Source: Rhizobium giardinii bv. giardinii H152 (GTDB taxonomy: Bacteria; Pseudomonadota; Alphaproteobacteria; Rhizobiales; Rhizobiaceae). From it: a stretch of 64,000 nucleotides of DNA. Below the pieces are notes generated by a model, which made no database searches, was not told where the DNA came from, and was given only the letters and a program-made list of their open reading frames with translations. Where the stretch lies: assembly GCF_000379605.1 (NCBI RefSeq), contig NZ_KB902691.1:61055-125054 (forward strand), read 5' to 3'. The position numbers were made by a program, and so were the translations under genes. Positions 26,462 through 35,298 of the stretch are shown here, piece by piece. Position 1 is the stretch's first letter; every line of letters begins with the position of its first letter.

Positions 26462-27766
26462 CTATTCGAGCAGCGGCGACCAGGCCGGATCGGATGCAAA
26501 GCCCTGAGTGGCGATCAGCTGCTCGTTGTAGCCGGTAAGGTCGATCGAGTAGAGCTGCGGCCCGCCGGCACCGGCGTTCTGGCGGAAGAACATCAGCACG
26601 CGGCCGTTCGGTGCCCAGGTCGGGCCCTCATTGTGGAAGCCCGTCGTCAGGATGCGTTCGCCCGAACCGTCCGGCTTCATCACGCCGATCGAGAACTTGC
26701 CGCCCGATTGCTTGGTGAAGGCGATCAGGTCGCCGCGCGGTGACCAGACGGGCGTAGAATACGACCCGTCGCCGAAGGAGATGCGGTTCTGACCGCCGCC
26801 CGAAGCGCTCATGACATAGAGCTGCTGGCGGCCGCCGCGGTCACTTTCGAAGACGATCTGGCTGCCATCCGGCGAATAGGACGGCGAGGTGTCGATCGCA
26901 GCCGTCGAGGTCAGGCGCGTCGTCGTGCGCGAACGCAGGTCCATCGTGTAGATGTTGGCGTTGCCTTCCTGCTGCAGGCTCATGATGACCCGCTGGCCAT
27001 CCGGCGAGAAGCGCGGAGCAAAGGTCATGCCGGGGAAATTGCCGACGACTTCGCGCTGTCCGGTTTCGAGCTGCAGCAGGTAGACGCGCGGCTCGTTGCC
27101 CTCGAAGGACATGTAGGTGATTTCCTGCTTGTTCGGCGAGAAGCGCGGCGTCAGCACGATATCGTTGGAATTGGTGACCGCGCGGGCGTTGAAGCCATCC
27201 TGGTCCATGATCGCCAGCTGCCGCTTGCGCGCCGTCTTCGGACCACTTTCGGCGACATAGACGATGCGGGTGTCGAAATAGCCCTTTTCGCCGGTGATCT
27301 GCTCGTAGATCGCATCGGCGATGATATGGGCGACGCGGCGCCAGTTTTCCGGCTGGGTGAAGAACTGCTGCCCCGTCATCTGTTCGTTGGCAAATGTATC
27401 CCACAGGCGGAACTCGGCCTTCAGGCGGCCATCGCCTTCCTGCGTCACGCGGCCGGTGACGAGCGCCTGCGCATTGATGACCTTCCAGTCCTCGAAGCGC
27501 GGAGCGGCATCGGGATTGGAGATCTTCTCGATGAAGGCGGCCCGGTCGATCGGCGCAAACAGGCCGGATCGCTTGAGGTCGGCTGCGACCACGTCGGAAA
27601 TCTTCCGCCCCAGTTCACCCTGCAGGAAATCACTGACAGCGATCGGCATGGGCTCGACATTGCCCTTGTTGATGTTCAGTTCGACGCGCGCGGAAACAGG
27701 CGAGGTCGACAATGTGACCACTGCCGCGAGTGCGACGAGAAAACGGAAAAGGTTGCGTTTCAGCAT
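26462..27766 (-). CDS. tolB: Tol-Pal beta-propeller protein TolB
   Basis: A periplasmic protein that binds Pal and receives force from TolA. The 434-residue precursor has a signal peptide (about 1-27) and an N-terminal alpha/beta domain ([19 protein letters not shown]). A six-bladed beta-propeller follows, with the repeated signature FSPDG/YSPDG/WSPRG (for example [16 protein letters not shown]). The start MLKRNLFRF at 27766 gives a clean signal peptide; an in-frame ATG at 27787 lies in a small tandem repeat. Confidence 0.96.
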   Translation of the reverse strand: MLKRNLFRFLVALAAVVTLSTSPVSARVELNINKGNVEPMPIAVSDFLQGELGRKISDVVAADLKRSGLFAPIDRAAFIEKISNPDAAPRFEDWKVINAQALVTGRVTQEGDGRLKAEFRLWDTFANEQMTGQQFFTQPENWRRVAHIIADAIYEQITGEKGYFDTRIVYVAESGPKTARKRQLAIMDQDGFNARAVTNSNDIVLTPRFSPNKQEITYMSFEGNEPRVYLLQLETGQREVVGNFPGMTFAPRFSPDGQRVIMSLQQEGNANIYTMDLRSRTTTRLTSTAAIDTSPSYSPDGSQIVFESDRGGRQQLYVMSASGGGQNRISFGDGSYSTPVWSPRGDLIAFTKQSGGKFSIGVMKPDGSGERILTTGFHNEGPTWAPNGRVLMFFRQNAGAGGPQLYSIDLTGYNEQLIATQGFASDPAWSPLLE

Positions 27767-27805
27767 ATATCGAAGCCTTTCAGCCATTCATTCATTCATT
27801 TTATG

Positions 27806-28879
27806 TCACTGGATCGACATGGAACTCGGGTCGAAATTGACGACCATCTCTCTCCATGAATCGTATTTGTCTGCCGGCAGGCCCTGGAAGGGCAGCGACT
27901 TCAGGATAGCGCGGCGCACGCTGCCGATCATCGTCCGGCGGGCCGTTTCCGAGCCGCCCGTGGTCTCCACCTCGGGTTCGCCGACAATGTTGCCCTGCGG
28001 GTCGAGCTCGAAGCTCACCGTCAGTTTCATGCCGTCCAGGCCTTCGATGCCGGCAAAGGAGCTCCAGTTCTTCTGGATCTGCCCGCGCAATGCGTCCATC
28101 TCGTTCTGCGAAAGCGTGTTGCCGGTCGTCTTGGATGCTCCGAATGCCTTCTCGGTCTTGCCGCTCTTTGCACCGCCGTTCGCGGGGTCCGTCTTGTTGA
28201 GCAGGGCCGCCACCTCGTCCGCATTGAAGTCTGACTCGTTCTGGGACGAGGCCTTCTTCTTCTCTTTCTTGTTTTCTTCGTTCTTGCGGTCCGGCGTCTT
28301 TGCGGTCTGGGCGGGTTTCTCGACCTTCGGCTTAGTCACCGGCGTCGGGATCTTGTCCGGAAGCGCTTCGGCTTCAGGATTTTCCGCCGGCTGCTCCTCG
28401 ACCGGCTGTTCCTCGGGCTTGGGCTCCGGCTTTACCTCTTGCTTAGGCTCGGGAAGAGAAGCAACTTCCGTCGCAGGTTCGGAAGCCGGTTTTTCCTCGG
28501 TAATTTCCTTGCTGTCTTCCTTCGCCGGATCGGGTGTCGGCAGAGCCTTCTCTGTCTTTTCCGGTGCGGCTGCCGATACGTTGTCGCTGGGCTTGGCATC
28601 CGGCTTGGGCGGGGTCTTTATGTCGACCTTGTTCTCGCCGACATTCTCCGCGTTTTCGACGGTATCCGGGCGCTTGGTCGGCGTGACCGACGGTATTTCG
28701 GCTTTGGGCGCTTCCTTGTCGCCTTGCTGCAGCTTGGTCAACTCTTCGATGGGGACCATATCGACAGGCATTGCCTCGACATCGGCGACCTCGAAATCTG
28801 CCGGACTGCCGAGCGAAACCAGCGCCCAGGTCAGCACCAGGGCGTGCAGCACAGCGGATGTGACGAGACTGGTCTTCAT
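27806..28879 (-). CDS. tolA: TolA-like energy-transducing protein
   Basis: Links the TolQR motor in the inner membrane to TolB-Pal at the outer membrane. The 357-residue protein has one N-terminal membrane helix (SLVTSAVLHALVLTWALVSL, with the conserved Ser and His used to contact TolQR). A long Pro/Glu/Lys-rich stalk (about 50-220) leads to a folded C-terminal domain (QIQKNWSSFAGIEGLDGMKL) of the TonB/TolA type. Low similarity to E. coli TolA is normal in Rhizobiales; the call rests on architecture and on its place between tolR and tolB. Confidence 0.92.
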   Translation of the reverse strand: MKTSLVTSAVLHALVLTWALVSLGSPADFEVADVEAMPVDMVPIEELTKLQQGDKEAPKAEIPSVTPTKRPDTVENAENVGENKVDIKTPPKPDAKPSDNVSAAAPEKTEKALPTPDPAKEDSKEITEEKPASEPATEVASLPEPKQEVKPEPKPEEQPVEEQPAENPEAEALPDKIPTPVTKPKVEKPAQTAKTPDRKNEENKKEKKKASSQNESDFNADEVAALLNKTDPANGGAKSGKTEKAFGASKTTGNTLSQNEMDALRGQIQKNWSSFAGIEGLDGMKLTVSFELDPQGNIVGEPEVETTGGSETARRTMIGSVRRAILKSLPFQGLPADKYDSWREMVVNFDPSSMSIQ

Positions 28880-28888
28880 CGCAGCGCT

Positions 28889-29341
28889 CTACTGGTCCTT
28901 CTTCGGCTGGGTCACGAGGCCGATGTTCTTGAAGCCGGCCTCCTGGATGCGCGACATCACGTCGGCGATCACGCCGTAGGGCGAAGTCGCGTCGCCGCGC
29001 ACGAAGATGCGCTCGCTATAGCCTGTCGTGGCGATCGCCTCGAGCTTGGCTGCGACTTCCTCGACCGGGATCGGTGTTTCCTGCAGGAAGACCTGGCCGT
29101 CGCTCTTGACGGAGATGGTGATCGGCTGCGTTTCGGAATTGAGCGCCTTTGCCTGCGTTTCCGGCAGGTCGATCGGCACGCCGACCGTCATCATCGGGGC
29201 GGCGACCATGAAGATGATCAGGAGCACCAGCATCACGTCCACGAAGGGCGTGACGTTGATTTCGCTCATGATGGCCTTGCCGCGGCCGCGCCGGCGGCGT
29301 CCGCCGCCCGATCCCTTCGATCCGCCTACTGCCATACCCAT
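28889..29341 (-). CDS. tolR: Tol-Pal motor protein TolR
   Basis: An ExbD/TolR-family subunit of the proton-driven motor. The 150-residue protein has a Gly/Arg-rich N-terminus and one membrane helix (VTPFVDVMLVLLIIFMVAAPM) carrying the proton-carrying Asp in PFVDV. The periplasmic domain ends in GFKNIGLVTQ. GGAG eight bases before 29341 fits MGMAVGG; ATG 29335 is possible. It lies 27 bases after tolQ and 9 bases before tolA. Confidence 0.96.
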   Translation of the reverse strand: MGMAVGGSKGSGGGRRRRGRGKAIMSEINVTPFVDVMLVLLIIFMVAAPMMTVGVPIDLPETQAKALNSETQPITISVKSDGQVFLQETPIPVEEVAAKLEAIATTGYSERIFVRGDATSPYGVIADVMSRIQEAGFKNIGLVTQPKKDQ

Positions 29342-29368
29342 AGCAAATACTCCGTCTCTTGGGCCCGG

Positions 29369-30091
29369 TTACTGCGCGGCCTGGCGCGGCTGCTGCAGCT
29401 TCTCGTCGATCTGGCGGGAAAGGATGGCCGAGAACTCGTCGGCAAAGCCTTCCATGCGGGAGGTGATCTTGCCGGCGTCAGCGGAGAACTTGTTGTAGGC
29501 GATGACCGCCGGGATAGCGGCAAGAAGGCCGATCGCGGTGGCAAGCAGCGCCTCCGCGATACCTGGCGCGACAACCGCAAGGTTGGTCGACTTCGAACCG
29601 GCGATCGCCTGGAACGAGGTCATGATGCCGACGACCGTACCGAACAGGCCGACGAACGGACCGGCCGAGCCGATGGTGGCAAGCGAACCGAGCCGCGCTT
29701 CAAGCGCTTCGGACTCCCGCGAAAGCGTGACATCCATGGCCCGGTCGATACGCATCTGCAGGCCGATCGGCGAACGGGCACCGCGCTCGAAGGATTTCTT
29801 CCACTCGCGCATCGCCGAGACGAAGATCGCGCCCATGCCGGAAGTCTGACGATCCGACAGCGTCCGATAGAGTTCCTCGAGCGACTGACCCGACCAGAAC
29901 ACCTGTTCGAAGGCGTCCAGCTGGCGGCGAACCTTGCCGTATTTGAGTGTCTTGTCGACGACGATCGCCCAGGTCCAGACGGAGGCACCAATCAGCCCCA
30001 ACATGACCAGCTTGACGACGAAGCCCGCTTCCATGAAAAGCGACCACAGCGTTACGTCCGTCGTCGCCGCAGCCAATCCAACCTGTTCCAT
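29369..30091 (-). CDS. tolQ: Tol-Pal motor protein TolQ
   Basis: An ExbB/TolQ-family proton channel that works with TolR. The 240-residue protein has three membrane helices: about 17-37 (LFMEAGFVVKLVMLGLIGAS), and a pair in LATIGSAGPFVGLFGTVVGI and LLATAIGLLAAIPAVIAYN that hold the family signatures. The start MEQVGLAAATTD (30091) is preferred to ATGs further up. It is the first gene of the tol operon here; ybgC, which normally precedes it, is 3.4 kb away. Confidence 0.96.
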   Translation of the reverse strand: MEQVGLAAATTDVTLWSLFMEAGFVVKLVMLGLIGASVWTWAIVVDKTLKYGKVRRQLDAFEQVFWSGQSLEELYRTLSDRQTSGMGAIFVSAMREWKKSFERGARSPIGLQMRIDRAMDVTLSRESEALEARLGSLATIGSAGPFVGLFGTVVGIMTSFQAIAGSKSTNLAVVAPGIAEALLATAIGLLAAIPAVIAYNKFSADAGKITSRMEGFADEFSAILSRQIDEKLQQPRQAAQ

Positions 30092-30407
30092 AGTCTCAAA
30101 TCCCCGAATCCAAACACCCGGCAAGAGCAGTCTCATGCTCACAGCCAGGTAGCTCAAACGTCATTGTTGCAAGATTGACCCGGCAGCTGCCGATAACCGG
30201 CCTCATGCCGATCGTTAAGCTTCCTGTCTGCCTTCTTGCGTTCAATCTTGGTGAAAGGATGACGTGCACCGCACAAAACCCTAATACGGGCATTAAGACA
30301 TCATTATGGTTAAGGGAGCGTTACTTTATTGCACTGCAATCGCGATGGGCGAAAGCAGACGGCAGGCCGCTCGGGGAACCTTCCACCGCCCGCCGCGTTA
30401 GCCGCCC
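30092..30407. other. 316-base gap between tolQ and the ku/ligD block
   Basis: A divergent spacer that must hold the tol promoter on the minus strand. A 13-base palindrome, ATTGCA-C-TGCAAT, lies at 30328-30340, and TTAAG motifs occur at about 30215, 30292 and 30310, but not with CtrA spacing. The part from 30250 to 30330 is more AT-rich than its neighbours. No RNA gene is seen. Confidence 0.55.
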
Positions 30408-30677
30408 ATGAGCACCAACACGCCGAAGAAATCGCCGAAACGTCCCGCACGGCCGCATTTCGATCACCGCGACCGTCTTATCCTTGCACTCTATGCGCAA
30501 CTCCGGGCCGAGCGGGAGACCCGCGAGGCGCTGGAATGGGCGATCGAGAATGACGCGATATCGCCCGACGTGCTGCAGGCCATGATCTCCGACCCCGTGC
30601 CGGTCATTACCAGTGAGGATGTGGCAGCGCTCGAGCGCCTGCTCGCCCGCGACACCACCAGGAACATTCCGCACTAG
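30408..30677 (+). CDS. Small hypothetical protein before ku remnant
   Basis: An 89-residue protein I do not recognise. The N-terminus is basic and Pro-rich (KKSPKRPARPHFDHRDR), followed by predicted helices (LILALYAQLRAERETREALEWAIEN) and an acidic middle. Codon use has the GC-rich third positions of its neighbours, which supports translation. It ends 27 bases before the ku remnant on the same strand, so it may be an accessory gene of the end-joining block or unrelated. Confidence 0.65.
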   Translation: MSTNTPKKSPKRPARPHFDHRDRLILALYAQLRAERETREALEWAIENDAISPDVLQAMISDPVPVITSEDVAALERLLARDTTRNIPH

Positions 30678-30703
30678 CCCGCTTGAACTCAAAAGGTGGA
30701 AAC

Positions 30704-30874
30704 ATGGCATCGCGTGCATTGTTGAAAGGGCAGTTGCCCTTCGCCCTCGTCTCCATACCCACCGAAGTCTTCAGCGCGACTTCCGGCAGGAAGGCCGACA
30801 CCGTCCCCTTCGATGCGACGATGTCCGCCTTGAAAAACAGCCGCGAAGGTGGCGGCGGGAAATCACCTGCTTGA
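30704..30874 (+). pseudogene. Ku end-joining protein, internally deleted remnant
   Basis: Bacterial Ku (usually 260-300 residues) binds DNA ends and recruits LigD. Here only 56 codons remain. MASRALLKGQLPFALVSIP matches the normal Ku N-terminus (MA-R-A-W-KG-L-SLVS-P). VPFDATMSALKNSREGGGGK resembles the usual Ku C-terminal tail that recruits LigD. The central DNA-encircling barrel is missing, with the frame kept. A start codon with a weak ribosome site remains, and ligD begins nine bases after the stop. The product cannot ring DNA; a residual LigD-binding peptide is conceivable. Confidence 0.7.
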
Positions 30875-30883
30875 GGCCCGGCC

Positions 30884-33511
30884 ATGGTTCAGCAGCACCA
30901 TTCCCTCATCGAATATAATCGCAAGCGCGACTTCACCAAGACATCGGAGCCGAAGGGCGCGGCGCGGCGGTCGAAGCCCGGCAAGCTTTTCCTGATCCAG
31001 AAACATGATGCGACCCGGCTGCACTATGATTTCCGGCTGGAATGGAAGGGGGTGCTGAAAAGCTGGGCCGTGACGCGCGGGCCGAGCATCAACCCGCAAG
31101 ACAAGCGCCTTGCCGTGCGCACCGAGGACCATCCGCTGGCCTATGGCGATTTCGAGGGTACGATCCCCGAAGACCAATATGGCGGCGGCACCGTGATGCT
31201 GTGGGATACCGGCTGGTGGGAGCCGGACAACGACCCGGATGAAGGGCTGAAGGAAGGCAAGCTGAAATTCCACATCCATGGCCAGCGTCTGCGTGGCGGC
31301 TGGACGCTCGTACGCATGAAATCTCGCGAGGGAGAAAAACGCGAGAACTGGCTGCTGATCAAGGAGGACGACGAGGACGCTGACCCCGACGGCGAAAGCC
31401 TGCTTACGGAAAACACGACCAGCGTCAAGACCGGCCGGTCGATGGAGGAGATCGCTTCGGGCCGCGGCGAAACGAAGGCCCACATCTGGCAGTCCAACAA
31501 AAGCACTGCCGAAAACGTCAAGGCGGGTGCCGTTGCTACGGAGAACGCGCCGCCCCGCCCGAGCGCAAAGATGCAGACGGGCACAAAACCGGCGTTTCAA
31601 AGGCCGCAGCTTGCGACCCTCGTCTCCGGGGCCCCCGCAGGCGAGGACTGGCTGAACGAGGTAAAATTTGACGGCTACCGACTGATGGTCGCCATCGGCA
31701 AGGGGGGTGTCACCTGTTTCACCCGCACCGGCCTCGACTGGACGGAAAAATTCCCCGACATCGTCGAGGGTTTCTCCAAGCTCGATTGCAAGAGTGCTTT
31801 GATCGATGGCGAAGCGGTCGCAGCTTCCGAAACAGGCTCGAAATTCTCCGCCTTGCAGAAGGCGCTGAAGAGCGGTGGCGAAACGCGCTTCTATGCTTTC
31901 GACCTGCTGCATCTTGACGGCAAGGACCTGCGCGGCAAGCCGCTGACCGCGCGCAAGCGGGTACTCAAGACGCTGATCGAGACGCTGGGCGGCAGCCGGT
32001 CGGTGCAGTACAGCGAGCATGTCCAGGGCAATGGCGAGAAGGTCTTCCAGGCCATGTGCAGGGCCGGCCAGGAGGGGATCATCGCCAAGCGGGCGGATGC
32101 GCCCTATCGCGAGGGACGCGTCGGCAGTTGGCTGAAGATCAAATGCACCAAAAGACAGGAGTTCGTCATTGGCGGCTACTCGCCGTCTGACAAACGCGGC
32201 CGCGCCTTCGCCTCGCTGTTGGTCGGCGCCTATCAAGGGGGCAAGTTCGTCTATCAGGGCCGCGTCGGGACCGGCTTCGATGAGGACATGATGGCTGATC
32301 TCGCGTCCTGTTTCGCGAAGCTGAAAATCGACAAGCCGGCCTTCGACGCCGTGCCGCGCGAGATCGCGCGTGGCGCCGTCTGGCTCAAGCCGAAGCTTGT
32401 CGCCGAGATCGATTTCACCGAATTTACCGATGATGGCCACATCCGCCACGGGGCCTTCGAGGGCCTGCGCGAGGACAAGGAGGCGACTGCCGTGACACTG
32501 GAATCGGAAAAACCCGTCTCGACGAAATCCGTGCGGAAGAACGCGGCCGAACGCGAGGCGCCCTCAACAGCCTCGACGAGCAAGACGACGACCAAGCGCA
32601 AGGAAACCGATGCCGAAGGCGATGTGCTCGGCATCCGCATTTCCCATGCCGACCGCCTGCTCTTTTCGGATCCGGACATCACCAAGATCGACCTTGCCCG
32701 CTACTACGGCGTCGTTGCCGACCGGATGCTGCCGTTTGCCGCCAGGCATCCGGCATCGATCCTGCGCTGCCCGCAGGGTCCAGACCATCAATGTTTCTAC
32801 CAGAAACATGCCGGCGACGGATTCCCGGACGAAATCCACCAGGTGCCGATCGAGGAATCGGACGGCGACGTCGCGAACTACCTCTATGTCGATGACGCGA
32901 AAGGCCTCGTCGCTGCCGTGCAGATGGGCACGATCGAATTTCATATCTGGGGCTCGACCATCGACAGGCTCGACGCGGCCGACCGCCTGGTCTTCGACCT
33001 TGATCCCGATCCGAGCGTCACGTTCGAAACGGTGAAGACCGCGGCCGTCGCTCTGCGCGAGACACTCGAGGATATCGGCTTGAAATCCGTTGCCATGGTC
33101 TCGGGCGGCAAGGGCATCCACATTATCGTGCCGCTATCGCGCAAAGCCGCCTGGGAGGATGCCAAGGCCTTTGCCAAGGCGTTGTCCGTCAGGATCGCCG
33201 ACCAGGACCCCGACCACTATATCGCCACCATGTCGAAGGCGAAGCGCAAGGGGCGCATCTTCATCGACTGGCTGCGCAATGAACGCGGCGCAACCGCCGT
33301 CGCTCCGTATTCCATCCGGGCCCGCAAAAGCGGTCCGGTCGCAACACCTGTCACCTGGGAGGAACTCACCGGCCTGGACGCCGCCAACAGCTTCCATATT
33401 CCAGATATCCTTGGCAGGATCGATAATGGAAATGACCCCTGGGCCGAAGCCAGGGATTGGAAGCAGAGCATCACCAAGGCAATGCTGAAAGCGGCGGGTG
33501 CGGAGAGCTGA
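30884..33511 (+). CDS. ligD: DNA ligase D (multidomain, non-homologous end joining)
   Basis: An ATP-dependent ligase with end-processing activities for double-strand break repair. The 875-residue protein has three domains in order: the 3'-phosphoesterase (about 35-160; HDATRLHYDFRLEW, GDFEGTIP, GGGTVMLWDTG); the ligase core with adenylated Lys261 in EVKFDGYR, EGIIAKR and GSWLKIKC (about 235-535); and the primase-polymerase domain (about 585-860; RLVFDLDPD, MVSGGKGIHIIVPLS). The order matches many rhizobial LigD. The domains and key residues look intact, unlike the neighbouring ku. Its stop abuts that of the convergent ybgC. Confidence 0.96.
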   Translation: MVQQHHSLIEYNRKRDFTKTSEPKGAARRSKPGKLFLIQKHDATRLHYDFRLEWKGVLKSWAVTRGPSINPQDKRLAVRTEDHPLAYGDFEGTIPEDQYGGGTVMLWDTGWWEPDNDPDEGLKEGKLKFHIHGQRLRGGWTLVRMKSREGEKRENWLLIKEDDEDADPDGESLLTENTTSVKTGRSMEEIASGRGETKAHIWQSNKSTAENVKAGAVATENAPPRPSAKMQTGTKPAFQRPQLATLVSGAPAGEDWLNEVKFDGYRLMVAIGKGGVTCFTRTGLDWTEKFPDIVEGFSKLDCKSALIDGEAVAASETGSKFSALQKALKSGGETRFYAFDLLHLDGKDLRGKPLTARKRVLKTLIETLGGSRSVQYSEHVQGNGEKVFQAMCRAGQEGIIAKRADAPYREGRVGSWLKIKCTKRQEFVIGGYSPSDKRGRAFASLLVGAYQGGKFVYQGRVGTGFDEDMMADLASCFAKLKIDKPAFDAVPREIARGAVWLKPKLVAEIDFTEFTDDGHIRHGAFEGLREDKEATAVTLESEKPVSTKSVRKNAAEREAPSTASTSKTTTKRKETDAEGDVLGIRISHADRLLFSDPDITKIDLARYYGVVADRMLPFAARHPASILRCPQGPDHQCFYQKHAGDGFPDEIHQVPIEESDGDVANYLYVDDAKGLVAAVQMGTIEFHIWGSTIDRLDAADRLVFDLDPDPSVTFETVKTAAVALRETLEDIGLKSVAMVSGGKGIHIIVPLSRKAAWEDAKAFAKALSVRIADQDPDHYIATMSKAKRKGRIFIDWLRNERGATAVAPYSIRARKSGPVATPVTWEELTGLDAANSFHIPDILGRIDNGNDPWAEARDWKQSITKAMLKAAGAES

Positions 33512-33955
33512 TCAGCCCTGCCCCAAAAACTTCTTGCCCAGCGCTTCCGGCAGCCGGCGCGGCCGGCCCTGCCCGTTGATCACGGCAATGATCACCTTGG
33601 CGGCGATCAAAAGCGTGCCCTCACGGCGTATTTCCTGGCCCAGCACCATCTTGGCGCCACCCGCCTTTTCCGTCGTCGTGGTGATCGTCAGGATGTCGTC
33701 CATGCGCGCCGGCGCCTTGAAGTCGATTTCCATGCGATGGACAACGAAGACGAGACCTTCCGCATCCCCCTCGATTGCCAGCGTCGCCTGCTCGACACCC
33801 AAAAGCCGCAAATAGTCGGTGCGGGCCCGCTCCATGAAATGCAGGTAGCGGGCGTGATAGACGACGCCGGAGAAATCGGTGTCTTCGTAATAGACCCGCT
33901 GCACCAGCCGGTGCCCGTGATCTGTCAGTTCGCCGGAAAGCGCGATCAACGTCAT
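33512..33955 (-). CDS. ybgC: Tol-Pal-associated acyl-CoA thioesterase YbgC
   Basis: A hot-dog-fold thioesterase of the 4-hydroxybenzoyl-CoA type, normally the first gene of tol-pal operons. The 147-residue protein has the active-site stretch VYYEDTDFSGVVYHARYLHF with catalytic Asp, then FMERARTDYLRLLG. The substrate is probably an acyl-CoA or acyl-ACP linked to phospholipid metabolism. It has been parted from tolQ by the ku/ligD block, so it needs its own promoter in the 122-base spacer shared with sqdB. Confidence 0.93.
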   Translation of the reverse strand: MTLIALSGELTDHGHRLVQRVYYEDTDFSGVVYHARYLHFMERARTDYLRLLGVEQATLAIEGDAEGLVFVVHRMEIDFKAPARMDDILTITTTTEKAGGAKMVLGQEIRREGTLLIAAKVIIAVINGQGRPRRLPEALGKKFLGQG

Positions 33956-34019
33956 TCATAACCTCGGAAGTTTTCTTTTCCTGTGGCGGAACAAACGCCG
34001 TTTGGCAAGCATTGTCGTC

Positions 34020-34050
34020 CTGTCACATTCCATCCCTATCACCGTCACAT
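34020..34050 (+). promoter_or_regulatory. Possible Pho box before sqdB
   Basis: CTGTCACAT (34020-34028) and CCGTCACAT (34042-34050) are direct repeats two helix turns apart (22 bases). PhoB boxes use CTGTCAT-like repeats every 11 bases; the middle unit here is poor. Phosphate control of sulfolipid genes would make sense, since sulfolipid replaces phospholipid. Confidence 0.35.
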
Positions 34051-34077
34051 AATTTTCCACGTGAGGAGATTCGCTGC

Positions 34078-35298
34078 ATGAAGATTGCTGTCCTTGGCGG
34101 TGATGGCTTCGTCGGCTGGCCGACGGCCCTGCATTTGTCCGACGCCGGGCATGACATTCACATTCTCGACAATCTCTCGCGACGATGGATCGACACGGAA
34201 CTCGGGGTCCAGTCTCTCACCCCGATGGATTCCATCCAGGAACGGACCCGCATCTGGCATGCCGAGACCGGCCGCCGCATCCATTTTCACCTGATCGATC
34301 TCGCCCGCGACTATGAGTTGCTGAAAAACTGGCTTGCGGAAAACCGTCCGGACGCGGTCATCCATTTCGCCGAGCAGCGCGCCGCGCCCTATTCGATGAA
34401 AAGCGACCGCCACAAGAACTACACGGTCAACAACAACGTCAACGCCACCCACAACCTGTTGAACGCGCTGGTCGAGATCGGCCTCGACGCCCACCTGGTC
34501 CATCTCGGCACGATGGGCGTCTACGGCTATTCGACCGTCGGCGCGGCGATCCCGGAAGGCTATCTGCCGGTTGGCATCGAGATTGAGGATGGCCGCACCG
34601 TCGCCCAGGACATCCTCTATCCGGCCAATCCCGGCTCGATCTACCACATGACCAAATGCCTCGATCAGTTGCTGTTCCAGTTCTACGCCAGGAACGACGG
34701 CATGCGGATCACCGATCTGCATCAGGGCATCGTCTGGGGCACCCACACCAAGCAGACCCGCCGCCACACACAGCTGATCAACCGCTTCGACTATGATGGC
34801 GACTATGGCACGGTGCTCAACCGTTTCCTCATCCAGGCGGCGATCGGCTATCCGCTGACCGTTCATGGCACCGGCGGCCAGACCCGCGCCTTCATTCATA
34901 TCCAGGATTCCGTGCGCTGCATCGAACTGGCCCTGATGAACCCGCCCCAGCGCGGCGCCCGCGTCGAAATCTTCAACCAGATGACCGAGACCCACCGGAT
35001 TCGCGATCTTGCGGAAATGATCGCCGGCCTCACGGGCTCGGAAATCGCCTGGCTGCCCAACCCACGCAAGGAAGCTGCGGAAAACGATCTCGTCGTCCGC
35101 AACGAGAAGTTCCATGAACTCGGCCTCAACCCAACGAGGCTGCAGGATGGCCTGCTTGCGGAAATCATCGACGTTGGCAGGACATATGCCTATCGCGTCG
35201 ACCGCAGCCGCATTCCGGCCGTTTCGGCCTGGACCAAGGGCATCGCCACCAAGATCAACCACGATCCGGAAGGCCGGAGGCTGAAATCGGTTTCATGA
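34078..35298 (+). CDS. sqdB: UDP-sulfoquinovose synthase
   Basis: Makes UDP-sulfoquinovose from UDP-glucose and sulfite, the head-group donor for the sulfolipid SQDG. The 406-residue protein is an extended SDR: GGDGFVGWPTALHLSDAGHD (NAD loop), SIQERTRIWHAETGRR, EQRAAPYSMKS, LGTMGVYG and the catalytic Tyr and Lys in YHMTKCLDQ. DLHQGIVWGTHTKQT is also typical of SqdB. GAGGAGA nine bases before ATG 34078 sets the start. It opens the sqdBDC operon; sqdD overlaps it by four bases. Confidence 0.95.
   Translation: MKIAVLGGDGFVGWPTALHLSDAGHDIHILDNLSRRWIDTELGVQSLTPMDSIQERTRIWHAETGRRIHFHLIDLARDYELLKNWLAENRPDAVIHFAEQRAAPYSMKSDRHKNYTVNNNVNATHNLLNALVEIGLDAHLVHLGTMGVYGYSTVGAAIPEGYLPVGIEIEDGRTVAQDILYPANPGSIYHMTKCLDQLLFQFYARNDGMRITDLHQGIVWGTHTKQTRRHTQLINRFDYDGDYGTVLNRFLIQAAIGYPLTVHGTGGQTRAFIHIQDSVRCIELALMNPPQRGARVEIFNQMTETHRIRDLAEMIAGLTGSEIAWLPNPRKEAAENDLVVRNEKFHELGLNPTRLQDGLLAEIIDVGRTYAYRVDRSRIPAVSAWTKGIATKINHDPEGRRLKSVS

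Noticed and set aside
30290..30314. Two TTAAG motifs before the small ORF by tolQ
   Set aside because: About 13 bases lie between them, so they do not form a CtrA box.
30863..32449. 528-codon minus-strand frame over ligD
   Set aside because: Lies opposite the phosphoesterase and ligase domains of LigD, whose motifs are intact.
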